A stretch of 13,648 nt of DNA, taken from contig JAUVKN010000083.1 in assembly GCA_030596245.1 (NCBI GenBank), positions 1 through 13,648 on the forward strand. The letters are read 5' to 3'. Positions 7,874 through 13,648 of the stretch are shown in pieces. The notes below the pieces were generated by a model. That model had not been told where the DNA came from. It saw only the letters and a list, made by a program, of their open reading frames with translations, and did no database searches. Positions within the stretch are counted from its first letter, which is position 1, and the number at the start of each line of letters is the position of its first letter. Source of the DNA: Bacteroidia bacterium. GTDB taxonomy: Bacteria; Bacteroidota; Bacteroidia; Bacteroidales; GCA-2748055. The position numbers were made by a program, and so were the translations under genes.

Positions 7874-8329
7874 TTAACCGAACAATCTTTCATCAAAAGA
7901 GTAGGGCTCAATCTTGACAAGCCTTACTTTTTTTATGCCCTTATGTTTTGGATTGATCAGGTAATTTGATTCTGCGGGAACCACAGCTGATGGTACTCTC
8001 AGAACAAGGAACTCATTTTCAAATAGGAATCTGCCTCCAACACGTTGTGTTGAAGGCACATGGGGATAGGACTTCCAATCGGGAGGAAGATCAATGACCT
8101 CCAGCGTCCGGACAGATTTTTCCGGGATCTCATAAACTACAAGGAGATAATCCTCCGGAATATTCCCCAGCGTTGTGCGAACAGCGATTTCAGCAGTACT
8201 TAATGCAATGGAGTCACTGGTATAGATCATCGGAGAACCTTTGCTGTTCCAGCGACCACCAGATAATTCAGCACCCCTCCCGGTGAAATCTCTGGCATGC
8301 TTTGACTTGCTGAGTTTATATACCCTCAT
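7874..8329 (-). CDS. RES-domain toxin of a type II toxin-antitoxin system
   Basis: RES-family toxins characterised so far degrade cellular NAD+ and so arrest or kill the cell. The 151-residue protein has the family pattern: GGRWNSKG with Arg26, a Tyr in MIYTS, ALSTAE with Glu47, and LRVPSAVVPAESNYLINP with Ser114. These three positions correspond to the Arg-Glu-Ser trio that names the domain. The start ATG (8327-8329) overlaps the antitoxin stop in an ATGA, so the toxin is translationally coupled downstream of its antitoxin, the usual order for this family. The reading frame is full length with all signature residues, so activity is likely but not shown. The enzymatic activity is inferred from the family. 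Confidence 0.9.
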   Translation of the reverse strand: MRVYKLSKSKHARDFTGRGAELSGGRWNSKGSPMIYTSDSIALSTAEIAVRTTLGNIPEDYLLVVYEIPEKSVRTLEVIDLPPDWKSYPHVPSTQRVGGRFLFENEFLVLRVPSAVVPAESNYLINPKHKGIKKVRLVKIEPYSFDERLFG

Positions 8330-8757
8330 GCCAGAACACCGTATTCAATTCTCGTTAATTCATCTTTCAGGAGACCGATTCCAAATGTGTTATCCAGTAG
8401 TTCTTTCGGTTTTATGTTGCCAAGGGCAAGGTTATCCGTTATTAACCAGGAGTTAAGCTTTTCAATGTTCCCAAAAACCTCTATTCCTAGCTTTATGAAT
8501 AGAGAAATCTCAAGTATCCTTTCAGATTGAATTGGATCAAAGGTGCGCTTCTCCTTTCTATACCGTTGAAGGGTTCGTTCCGATACATGAAGGTAATTGG
8601 ACCACTCATTGAAAGTGAAAAGATTTGTCCCGACTATTTTTTGGAAGAATGAATAATCAATCCCTTTCCTGGAGGTTCTGATCAGGTATGGTATATCCTT
8701 GTCATCAACTGTGTCAAATAATGACTTATCCGGTTGCTGTTTATATATCTTGGCCAT
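8326..8757 (-). CDS. Xre/MbcA/ParS-family antitoxin (DUF2384)
   Basis: The cognate antitoxin of the RES toxin, expected to block the toxin active site through its C-terminus and to repress the operon by DNA binding. The 143-residue protein has a helix-turn-helix region at about residues 47-70 (FNEWSNYLHVSERTLQRYRK) and a C-terminal MbcA/ParS-type domain (ERILEISLFIKLGIEVFGN, then IKPKELLDNTFGIGLLKDEL) that ends RIEYGVLA. It is first in the operon and overlaps the toxin gene by 4 bp. The ATG at 8755-8757 follows a TAnnTTTG promoter and phased repeats that could be its own operator. Length and domain order are typical of the family. Confidence 0.9.
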   Translation of the reverse strand: MAKIYKQQPDKSLFDTVDDKDIPYLIRTSRKGIDYSFFQKIVGTNLFTFNEWSNYLHVSERTLQRYRKEKRTFDPIQSERILEISLFIKLGIEVFGNIEKLNSWLITDNLALGNIKPKELLDNTFGIGLLKDELTRIEYGVLA

Positions 8758-8775
8758 TGTTTTTATGGTTCATAT

Positions 8776-8819
8776 CAAATGTACGAAAAATGACGATATA
8801 ATTGCGACAAATGGCGCAT
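8776..8819 (-). promoter_or_regulatory. Toxin-antitoxin promoter overlapped by phased short repeats
   Basis: On the minus strand TACATTTG (8783-8776) matches TAnnTTTG; a TTTG lies upstream at 8811-8808 with a rather long 24-nt spacer. Read on the plus strand, the same segment contains four related direct repeats at about 11-bp steps: AAATGTACGA (8777), AAATGACGA (8788), TAATTGCGA (8799) and AAATGGCGC (8809). A loose consensus is AAATGnCGA. This spacing puts each copy on one DNA face, as expected for an operator bound by the Xre-type antitoxin. The repeats are visible; their role is inferred. Confidence 0.4.
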
Positions 8820-8844
8820 ATTTAAGAATCTGACATTTTTTGAA

Positions 8845-8852
8845 TACATTTA
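8845..8852 (+). promoter_or_regulatory. Weak candidate -7 element for the DoxX fusion gene
   Basis: TACATTTA differs at one base from the TAnnTTTG consensus and lies about 40 nt before the ATG at 8893. A TTTA lies 20 nt upstream at 8821-8824. This is a weak match in an AT-rich spacer shared with the divergent toxin-antitoxin operon. Confidence 0.22.
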
Positions 8853-8892
8853 TCTGGATTCAAATCTGGCTAAAACTCAAAAAACTACACTG

Positions 8893-10497
8893 ATGGACCT
8901 CAGTAAAAACGGAATAAAGAAACTCACCATTACAATCATTCGTGTGGCCATTGGATGGCACTTTCTTTACGAAGGAATCTCCAAGTTATTTATTGAAAAT
9001 TGGTCATCCCAAAGCTACCTGGCCAATACATCAGGGTTCCTGTCGGGCTTTTATCACTGGCTGGCCGGTGGAGAGACACTGGTTCAGGTGGTCGATTTCA
9101 TGAACGTTTATGGCCTGATCCTGATTGGACTGGCATTGTTTACCGGGATTTTTATCCGGATCGCCTCCGTGGGAGGAATCTTGTTGTTGGCACTTTACTA
9201 TTTTGCATATCCCCCATATGGCACCTCACTTTTTGGCGGGTCTGAAGGGCATTTTTATATTGTGGACCGAAATTTCCTTGAAGCATTTTTGCTCCTGTGG
9301 TTTATGATCGGCAAACAGGCTGGTTTTGGATTGGATGAGTTGTTGCACTTCCGAAGTAGTCGCAAGAAGCTGGATGAGATCCCGGTCTCAGAGACTCCAG
9401 TGACCTCAGAGCCTTCAGTGACCTCAGAGACTCCAGTGACTTCAGAGACTTCAGAGACTCCGGAGGTCGATCCTTCCCAACTAAATTCCCGCCGGGAAGC
9501 ACTCCGGAATCTGGCCACACTGCCATTCCTTGGTGCAATGGGGTGGGGTGCGTTCCGTCATAGCAAAAAGGATGTGGATGTGATGACGGGAGCCACCATC
9601 CAGTTGAACTTTTCATCTTTGAGTGAATTGAAGGGGGAGTTGCCCATGGGCAAGATCGGGGACCATGAAATCAGCAGACTGGTAGCAGGTGGCAATCTGG
9701 TCGGGGGATGGGCACATGCCAGGGACCTGAGATATGCCTCTTCCCTGTTTAAAGCCTACAATACTGAGAAGAAAGTTTACGAAACCTTGATGTTGGCAGA
9801 GAAAGCCGGTATCAACGCCATCAATATTGGGTTCCCAACCAATCCTTTGATTGCAAAGTACAAGAAAGCCATTGGCAGCAAGATCAAAGTGATCTCACAG
9901 GTGGCACCTGACATGAAAAAGGAGGATTATTTTGATACTATCAATAAGGCCATTGATTACGGTGTGGACATTGTCCAGATACAGGGGAACCAGGTTGACT
10001 GGCTTGTGAGGGATAACCGGATCGATGTGGTGGAAAAGATGCTGGATCACATTCGAAAACAGGGCTATGTAGCCGGACTTGCCTCACATACGGTGGATGC
10101 GCTTATCGCCTGTGAGGAGCATGGGATCATACCAGATTACTACATGAAAACCATGCACCACGACAACTACTGGTCGGCACATCCCATCGAGAAGCGTGTA
10201 CCTTTTGAGGTAGATGGAAAGAAGTACCTGGACCATGACCGGTTCCATGACAACTGTTTCTGTCTCTTTCCGGATAAGACTGTTGAATTTGTAAACAGGG
10301 CCACTGTACCTGTCATGGGATTCAAGATCCTGGCTGCCGGTGCCATTGAGCCGGCCGATGGATTCAACTGGGCCTTCCAGAATGGTGCCGACTTCATCTG
10401 TGTGGGCATGTTCGACTTCCAGATTGTCGACGATGTCAACATCACCATCGACGTCCTTAATAAACTCAAAGGACGCCAGAGGGAGTGGTATGGGTAA
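8893..10497 (+). CDS. DoxX-type membrane domain fused via a Tat-like signal to an aldo/keto-reductase-like barrel
   Basis: A 534-residue multidomain membrane protein. Residues 1-150 form a DoxX-family domain with four likely membrane helices (about 11-30, 72-90, 91-106, 127-141); in helix 1 GWHFLYEGISKL is typical. A Ser/Thr/Glu/Pro linker with tandem SETPVT repeats spans 166-190. Then NSRREALRNLATLPFLGAMG (198-217, Arg200-Arg201) has the layout of a twin-arginine signal followed by a hydrophobic stretch. From about 250 (MGKIGDHEISRLVAGGN) a TIM-barrel domain resembles the Tat-exported aldo/keto-reductase-like proteins of Bacteroidota and Planctomycetota. Four helices with the N-terminus inside would leave the RR motif cytoplasmic, so the barrel could be exported by Tat. 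DoxX proteins are linked to quinone/thiol redox steps, but the substrate is unknown. It stands alone, ahead of a decayed region. Confidence 0.82.
   Translation: MDLSKNGIKKLTITIIRVAIGWHFLYEGISKLFIENWSSQSYLANTSGFLSGFYHWLAGGETLVQVVDFMNVYGLILIGLALFTGIFIRIASVGGILLLALYYFAYPPYGTSLFGGSEGHFYIVDRNFLEAFLLLWFMIGKQAGFGLDELLHFRSSRKKLDEIPVSETPVTSEPSVTSETPVTSETSETPEVDPSQLNSRREALRNLATLPFLGAMGWGAFRHSKKDVDVMTGATIQLNFSSLSELKGELPMGKIGDHEISRLVAGGNLVGGWAHARDLRYASSLFKAYNTEKKVYETLMLAEKAGINAINIGFPTNPLIAKYKKAIGSKIKVISQVAPDMKKEDYFDTINKAIDYGVDIVQIQGNQVDWLVRDNRIDVVEKMLDHIRKQGYVAGLASHTVDALIACEEHGIIPDYYMKTMHHDNYWSAHPIEKRVPFEVDGKKYLDHDRFHDNCFCLFPDKTVEFVNRATVPVMGFKILAAGAIEPADGFNWAFQNGADFICVGMFDFQIVDDVNITIDVLNKLKGRQREWYG
9388..9462 (+). 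repeat. In-frame 18-bp tandem repeats coding the interdomain linker
   Basis: Three 18-bp units begin at 9388, 9406 and 9424, each starting TCAGAG and coding SETPVT or SEPSVT. They are followed by partial copies at 9442 (9 bp) and 9451 (12 bp). Units differ at a few bases. All are multiples of three, so copy changes would alter linker length without shifting the frame. Confidence 0.85.
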
Positions 10498-10524
10498 GCC
10501 AGGACCCTTCTGAGGTTTATGGTA

Positions 10525-11205
10525 TTACCTCATAAGAGTCATCCTCCTGGTTATGATCTTATTTTTAGTAGTTAATCGATAGAGATATATTCCCCCAGGC
10601 AATCCACCGGATGTGAAGCTCACATGATAGGGACCTGGTTTCAGATATGCAGATAAAAGCGTAGCAACAAATCTTCCATCCAGATTCAGGACCTCCAGTG
10701 TCACGAATTCAGGCTCCTTTATTGAGAATGGTATTATAGTTTGAATATGGACGGGATTCGGATAATTCTGCATCAAAAGGACCCCATCAGACGCATTCTT
10801 CGGAGAATCATAGACCGATAAGGTCTTGTTCACTGTAATTCTCGTTATTTTGGACCATCCACCTGGGTTTCCGAGGCCATTAATAGCTCGCACCTGGATT
10901 AAATACTCACCATCTTCCAATTCCACATCCACAGAAGTATCAGTATGGCTGCTTTTTTGATCATTAATCTCCAGTTCATAACCTGATATCCCGGATTCGT
11001 GTGCGACGTCTGACCAGGAGATAATGATTGGATTATCCACTGTGTCGTCGAAAACGGGATTTAGGAGATCCGGGATGGGAGGTTGGGAAAGAAGGGTGAA
11101 GTCGGGCATCTCTTGAGGGACAGGAATTGCGTTTCGCATCATTTGAGTTCCTTCACTGGTAAGAAGTAAATAGAAATCGGAATTGAGACCTTCCAGGTGT
11201 TGCAT
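10525..11205 (-). pseudogene. 3' fragment of a T9SS-secreted protein (FN3-like domain plus type A sorting domain)
   Basis: About 227 residues remain, with no signal peptide, although a T9SS cargo needs one to cross the inner membrane. The middle part (IIISWSDVAHESGISGYELE to GGWSKITRITV) resembles a fibronectin type III-like module. The last 85 residues (LLMQNYPNPVHIQTIIPFSI ending KIITRRMTLMR) are a type A T9SS C-terminal sorting domain. The earliest starts are a TTG at 11206-11208 and an ATG at 11203-11205, but these bases also match the antisense of a cyclase fragment, so the true upstream part seems lost. A FecR-like 5' fragment on the same strand about 180 bp upstream may be the missing beginning of the same gene. 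It may still be expressed as a remnant, but secretion is unlikely. Confidence 0.65.
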
Positions 11206-11385
11206 CAATGATTGAATGCAAAGCCATACCTGGAAGCATTCTTATCTCCAGTAAGGTTCATGATGAGGTGAAAAACCAGTCCGACATTCAGGCTCAGTTC
11301 CTGAATGCCTGCCAGTTTGAAGGAATAGAAAAGCCAATTGATGTATATGCTATCTCAAATTCCGGTCTTGTGGTTCCCGATCTCC
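11187..11385 (+). pseudogene. C-terminal fragment of a class III adenylate/guanylate cyclase
   Basis: The plus-strand frame reads VASMIECKAIPGSILISSKV, then HDEVKNQSDIQ, then IEKPIDVYAISNSGLVVP. This matches the end of class III nucleotide cyclase catalytic domains as found in Bacteroidota, where the family pattern is VASRIES-AIPGS-LIS-KV-DEIKNQP, later EKPI-VYA. Only about 65 residues survive; the catalytic metal-binding aspartates and the rest of the domain are absent, and an in-frame TGA at 11184 precedes it. The frame runs on to a TAA at 11442-11444, but the extra residues look like the antisense of the FecR-like fragment. It lies opposite in direction to its flanking fragments, so it was probably brought in by rearrangement. 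Not functional. Confidence 0.6.
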
Positions 11386-11577
11386 CTGAACCAGTTGCAT
11401 CCCGAAGACCGCTTTCAAAGTTTCAGCTTTCAAAGTTTTTTTAAGAAAAACATTGCCTTTGACATCTGAAATTACCGCCAATACAGAAGCATTTTGTTGT
11501 GCTATAATTGAGATGTGAAACTGAAATAGAAAGAGCAGAACCAGTATGGTGGTGGTTTTACCTGTTTTTCTCAACAT
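11350..11577 (-). pseudogene. 5' fragment of a secreted FecR-like-domain protein
   Basis: The ATG at 11575-11577 gives a clear Sec signal peptide, MLRKTGKTTTILVLLFLFQF then HISIIAQQ. It is followed by VLAVISDVKGNVFLKK and FGMQLVQGD, the start of a FecR-like periplasmic domain (V...G.V......G..L..GD). The homology ends at about 11380; the remaining residues (REPQDRNLR) are the antisense of the cyclase fragment and end at a TAG at 11350-11352. A complete protein of this kind would continue for at least another 60 residues. It points the same way as the T9SS 3' fragment, and the two could be the ends of one former secreted protein. A near-perfect 15-bp duplication (11411-11440) lies in its coding part. 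Confidence 0.55.
11411..11440. repeat. Tandem 15-bp duplication
   Basis: GCTTTCAAAGTTTCA at 11411-11425 is followed by GCTTTCAAAGTTTTT at 11426-11440, identical at 13 of 15 positions. On the minus strand it codes TLKAETLKA within the FecR-like fragment. It could be a slippage duplication. Confidence 0.7.
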
Positions 11578-11963
11578 GCTTCTTATTTTATAAGAGTCTT
11601 AATAAATAAGCATGAATACAAATCCCTTTAAGTTGGTGGTGCAAAAGGATCATCTGGTTGAGAAGGATCTACGTCTACAGCCTAATTTCTTCTTAGAAAA
11701 CAACAGAAGATGATCTAAAAAGGAATAAAAGTCAAGTAATATTTGACAAAAGCTATTTATTATGAATGGTTTAGCTGTTTCTCTGACATCCTCCAATGAT
11801 TCGGCTCCTCAGCCTTTTGATTCATTGACTGTACCGGGTCGTTCGGTGACTTACTCTGGGAAGGAGGGGCAGTTGCAGCTGTAGATCTCCTGAATTACAT
11901 ACAGCCACTTTACACGTATGATCATATGTCCTATATTTGACGATCACAAGTAGCACATTCACA
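11578..11963. other. 386-bp spacer without a recognisable intact gene
   Basis: Two short plus-strand frames are present. One is a 33-codon frame at 11612-11713 (MNTNPFKLVVQKDHL...) that I do not recognise. The other opens at 11747 and ends with TAG at 11882-11884; from the ATG at 11762 it codes 40 residues including LTVPGRSVTY. The latter vaguely recalls the Pro-x-x-Ser-Val-Thr tail of some glycoside hydrolases, so it could be a last trace of another lost gene, at very low confidence. A good promoter match sits at 11909-11939. The palindrome TATGATCATA is at 11917-11926. No RNA gene or repeat array is seen. Confidence 0.4.
11909..11939 (+). promoter_or_regulatory. Promoter ahead of the broken beta-propeller gene
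   Basis: TATATTTG at 11932-11939 matches TAnnTTTG exactly, with TTTA at 11909-11912 and a 19-nt spacer. Transcription would start near 11945, about 20 nt before the ATG at 11964. The promoter seems preserved although the gene behind it is broken. Confidence 0.5.
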
Positions 11964-12766
11964 ATGAAAAAAATAATTATGACACGTATTTCAAGAAAAC
12001 AACTAATCATTGCCACAACCATTTTCCTTGTTGCTTTCGCCCTGTTGTCATGTACAAGCAACAATTGGCCTCAATTCAGGGGGCCTGATAATAACATGAT
12101 TGCAACGGGAAAGAACCTGCCTACAGAGTGGGGTGATGATTTGAATGTTCGATGGACCTATGAGGTCAATGGCGACAGCTGGTCACAGGTGGTAAAAAGG
12201 TACGTGGATATGATCCGGAGACAGGTGAGGTTTACTGGGAACTATATGTGGCAGGACACTACAATATCCCATCCGCTGTGACTGAGAAGGACCTCCTTTA
12301 CATCGGGAATTCCGGTCATCGCGATACTCCATCCACACTGTTTGCAGTGAATGCCGGTGCCGAAGGAGATATCACACCAACAGAGGGAGAAGAGACGAGT
12401 AGTGGTGTTTTGTGGTCCAATCTGGATGCCCCATCCGGGAACCCTTCACCGCTTCTTCACGATGGACTGCTGTATACCTTAACCAGTCGGGGAGGTGAGT
12501 TCAGTTGCATTGATGCTTTAACCGGTGAAATTATATACCGGGAGAAAGTAGAAAAGGTGGCGGCTTGTTGGGCCTCACCATGGATCCATGAGGATAAGAT
12601 CTATTTCATTGACGAAAAAGGTGTGACCAATGTGATCAAGGCCGGGAGAGAGTTTGAACTGTTGCATCAGAACAGACTGGATGATAAATTCTGGGCCTCT
12701 GTGGCTGTTACAAAGGATGCTTACCTCATAAAGGGATTAGAGCGACTATACTGTATCGGGAACTAG
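11964..12766 (+). pseudogene. PQQ-type beta-propeller lipoprotein, broken by internal deletion and frame change
   Basis: The ATG at 11964 gives MKKIIMTRISRKQLIIATTI followed by a hydrophobic core and the lipobox LLSC, so the original product was an exported lipoprotein. NNWPQFRGPDNN and WTYEVNGDSW are the hallmark N-terminus of PQQ-binding-like (BamB/quinoprotein-like) propellers. After about 12190 the homologous sequence continues in another frame: GGKKVRGYDPETGEVYWELY, then FSCIDALTGEIIYREKVEKV, ending ERLYCIGN at 12766. The first frame stops early with the unrelated tail ISHPL at 12281. Family members have several more propeller blades between these two parts, so a sizeable piece seems deleted at the junction, leaving about 265 codons in total. 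Both halves keep good family sequence, which suggests a fairly recent loss. An assembly error is an alternative explanation. Confidence 0.72.
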
Positions 12767-12772
12767 TTCTTC

Positions 12773-12816
12773 AAAAGGTTATTTAAATAAAATTAAATTC
12801 AGTTTAAACCTTTTTT
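12773..12816 (+). terminator. Possible terminator after the beta-propeller pseudogene
   Basis: AAAAGGTT (12773-12780) and AACCTTTT (12807-12814) can form an 8-bp stem, and the T run continues to 12816. The loop is long (26 nt) and AT-rich. It begins 6 bp after the stop codon. The position fits a terminator, but the large loop lowers confidence. Confidence 0.35.
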
Positions 12817-12844
12817 GAATATTACCATCAAAATGAAGTCACAG

Positions 12845-12909
12845 ACCTCTAAGGAGGTGTATAAATGCTAACCCTACCATTTAGATCTCCGAATGAGGAT
12901 TTTATATGA
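12845..12909 (+). promoter_or_regulatory. Hairpin-embedded RBS and 14-codon leader ORF before the DUF5916 gene
   Basis: ACCTC (12845-12849) and GAGGT (12854-12858) can pair around a TAAG loop, and the second arm is part of the strong Shine-Dalgarno AAGGAGGTG (12851-12859). Six bases later ATG (12865-12867) opens a frame coding MLTLPFRSPNEDFI with TGA at 12907-12909. This frame overlaps the start of the main gene (12893) by 17 bp in a different frame, so translational coupling is possible. No other strong Shine-Dalgarno site was noticed in the window. The role is inferred. Confidence 0.35.
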
Positions 12910-13648
12910 GATTGACTTAAAGTTCAGGGCATTATTGTTTGGAATTGTCCTGTCTTGCATGCCTCTTGTGGCCAGGCAGTCCAGCCTCATTCATACTGAC
13001 CATGAATACCAGATTCACAAAACAGATGAAACAATCAGGATTGATGGGATATTGTCAGAATCCATTTGGGGTGAACTGCCTGCCGCCACCGATTTCTGGA
13101 TGAGTTACCCGGTGGATGATAAGAGGGTCGGGGATGCCCTTCGGACCGAAGTGCGATTGATGTCAGATGACCAGTTCCTCTATATTGGAGTCATCTGTTA
13201 TGGTCCACAGGACTACGTGATTAAGACCCTCAAAAGGGATACGGAATTTGAGGATGGGGATGGTTTTGGTGTGGTCATCGATCCGGTCAACGAAAAAACA
13301 AACGGATTCGCCTTTGGAGTTAATCCGGCCGGGGTGCAAACCGAATACCTGGTTACTGGTCAGGCAGGACGCAGGGAGGACCTGGCACCCGGCAGGTTGC
13401 CCAAGGGGATCAATGTTGCATGGGATAACAAATGGTTGTCCGAGGTGACTAATCATCCTGATAAATGGGTGGCTGAAATTGCAATCCCTTTTAAGACGCT
13501 TAGATTCGATGCTGGTAAGAAAACCTGGGGAATTAATTTTTTCAGACTGGATGCGGGGACAAACAGCATTCATACCTGGGCACCTGTACCCATTGAATTT
13601 AAGGAGATTGATCTTGGTTATACCGGATCACTTACCTGGGATGAACCT
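12893..13648 (+). CDS. Secreted CBM9-like/DUF5916 family protein (partial, 3' end outside)
   Basis: The open frame covers 252 codons from ATG at 12893 to the window edge. It starts MRILYEIDLKFRALLFGIVL and continues SCMPLVARQSS, a Sec signal peptide. The next 220 residues match the N-terminal carbohydrate-binding family 9-like beta-sandwich of DUF5916 proteins: IRIDGILSESIWGELPAATD, FLYIGVICY, FEDGDGFGVVIDPVNEKTNG, WVAEIAIPFKTLRF and WGINFFRLD. In Bacteroidota such proteins continue into a DUF5916 outer-membrane barrel-like domain, giving about 700-900 residues. Their function is not established; they often accompany polymer-degradation or peptidase genes. No in-frame start exists upstream because of TAA at 12869-12871. 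The product is probably exported to the envelope. Confidence 0.85.
   Translation, partial: MRILYEIDLKFRALLFGIVLSCMPLVARQSSLIHTDHEYQIHKTDETIRIDGILSESIWGELPAATDFWMSYPVDDKRVGDALRTEVRLMSDDQFLYIGVICYGPQDYVIKTLKRDTEFEDGDGFGVVIDPVNEKTNGFAFGVNPAGVQTEYLVTGQAGRREDLAPGRLPKGINVAWDNKWLSEVTNHPDKWVAEIAIPFKTLRFDAGKKTWGINFFRLDAGTNSIHTWAPVPIEFKEIDLGYTGSLTWDEP

Noticed and set aside
10511..10532. Inverted repeat TGAGGT...ACCTCA between the DoxX fusion and the T9SS fragment
   Set aside because: A 6-bp stem with a 10-nt loop and no T run on either side is too weak to call a terminator.
11822..12064. An 80-codon minus-strand frame
   Set aside because: It lies antisense to the propeller gene promoter and signal peptide; its hydrophobic stretch is the complement of AT-rich sequence.

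Overview
The window looks like a chromosomal segment of a Bacteroidota (Bacteroidia-type) bacterium. The evidence is a type IX secretion (T9SS) C-terminal sorting domain, a DEAD-box helicase divergent from a cold-shock-domain gene, a DUF5916/CBM9-like secreted protein, near absence of strong Shine-Dalgarno sites, and several matches to the Bacteroidota promoter consensus (TTG, spacer, TAnnTTTG). No species can be named from the sequence.

Positions 1-209 hold the 3' end of an ABC-F ATPase gene. Positions 290-5361 hold a [NiFe]-hydrogenase maturation locus in two divergent arms: hypC-hypD-hypE leftward and hypF-hypA rightward. HypF makes the carbamoyl-derived nitrile group and hands it to HypE. 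HypC and HypD assemble the Fe(CN)2CO unit, and HypA handles nickel delivery. No hypB and no hydrogenase structural gene lies in the window.

Positions 5378-7872 hold an RNA-remodelling pair transcribed divergently from a 218-bp spacer: a DEAD-box helicase with a DbpA-like RNA-binding domain and a cold-shock-domain protein. Each has a recognisable promoter. Positions 7874-8757 encode a type II toxin-antitoxin pair (RES-domain toxin, Xre/MbcA/ParS antitoxin) with phased short repeats over its promoter. Positions 8893-10497 encode an unusual fusion: a four-helix DoxX-type membrane domain, a repetitive Ser/Thr/Glu/Pro linker, a twin-arginine-like signal, and an aldo/keto-reductase-like barrel.

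Positions 10525-12766 look like a zone of gene decay: a T9SS cargo 3' fragment, an adenylate/guanylate cyclase 3' fragment, a FecR-like 5' fragment, a 386-bp spacer, and a PQQ-type beta-propeller lipoprotein gene broken by an internal deletion and frame change. Positions 12893-13648 begin an intact-looking secreted CBM9-like/DUF5916 protein that runs off the window, preceded by a short leader ORF with a strong, hairpin-embedded ribosome binding site.

The most unusual items are the DoxX/twin-arginine/barrel fusion, the helically phased repeats upstream of the toxin-antitoxin operon, and the patchwork of fragments bounded by an 8-bp direct repeat.
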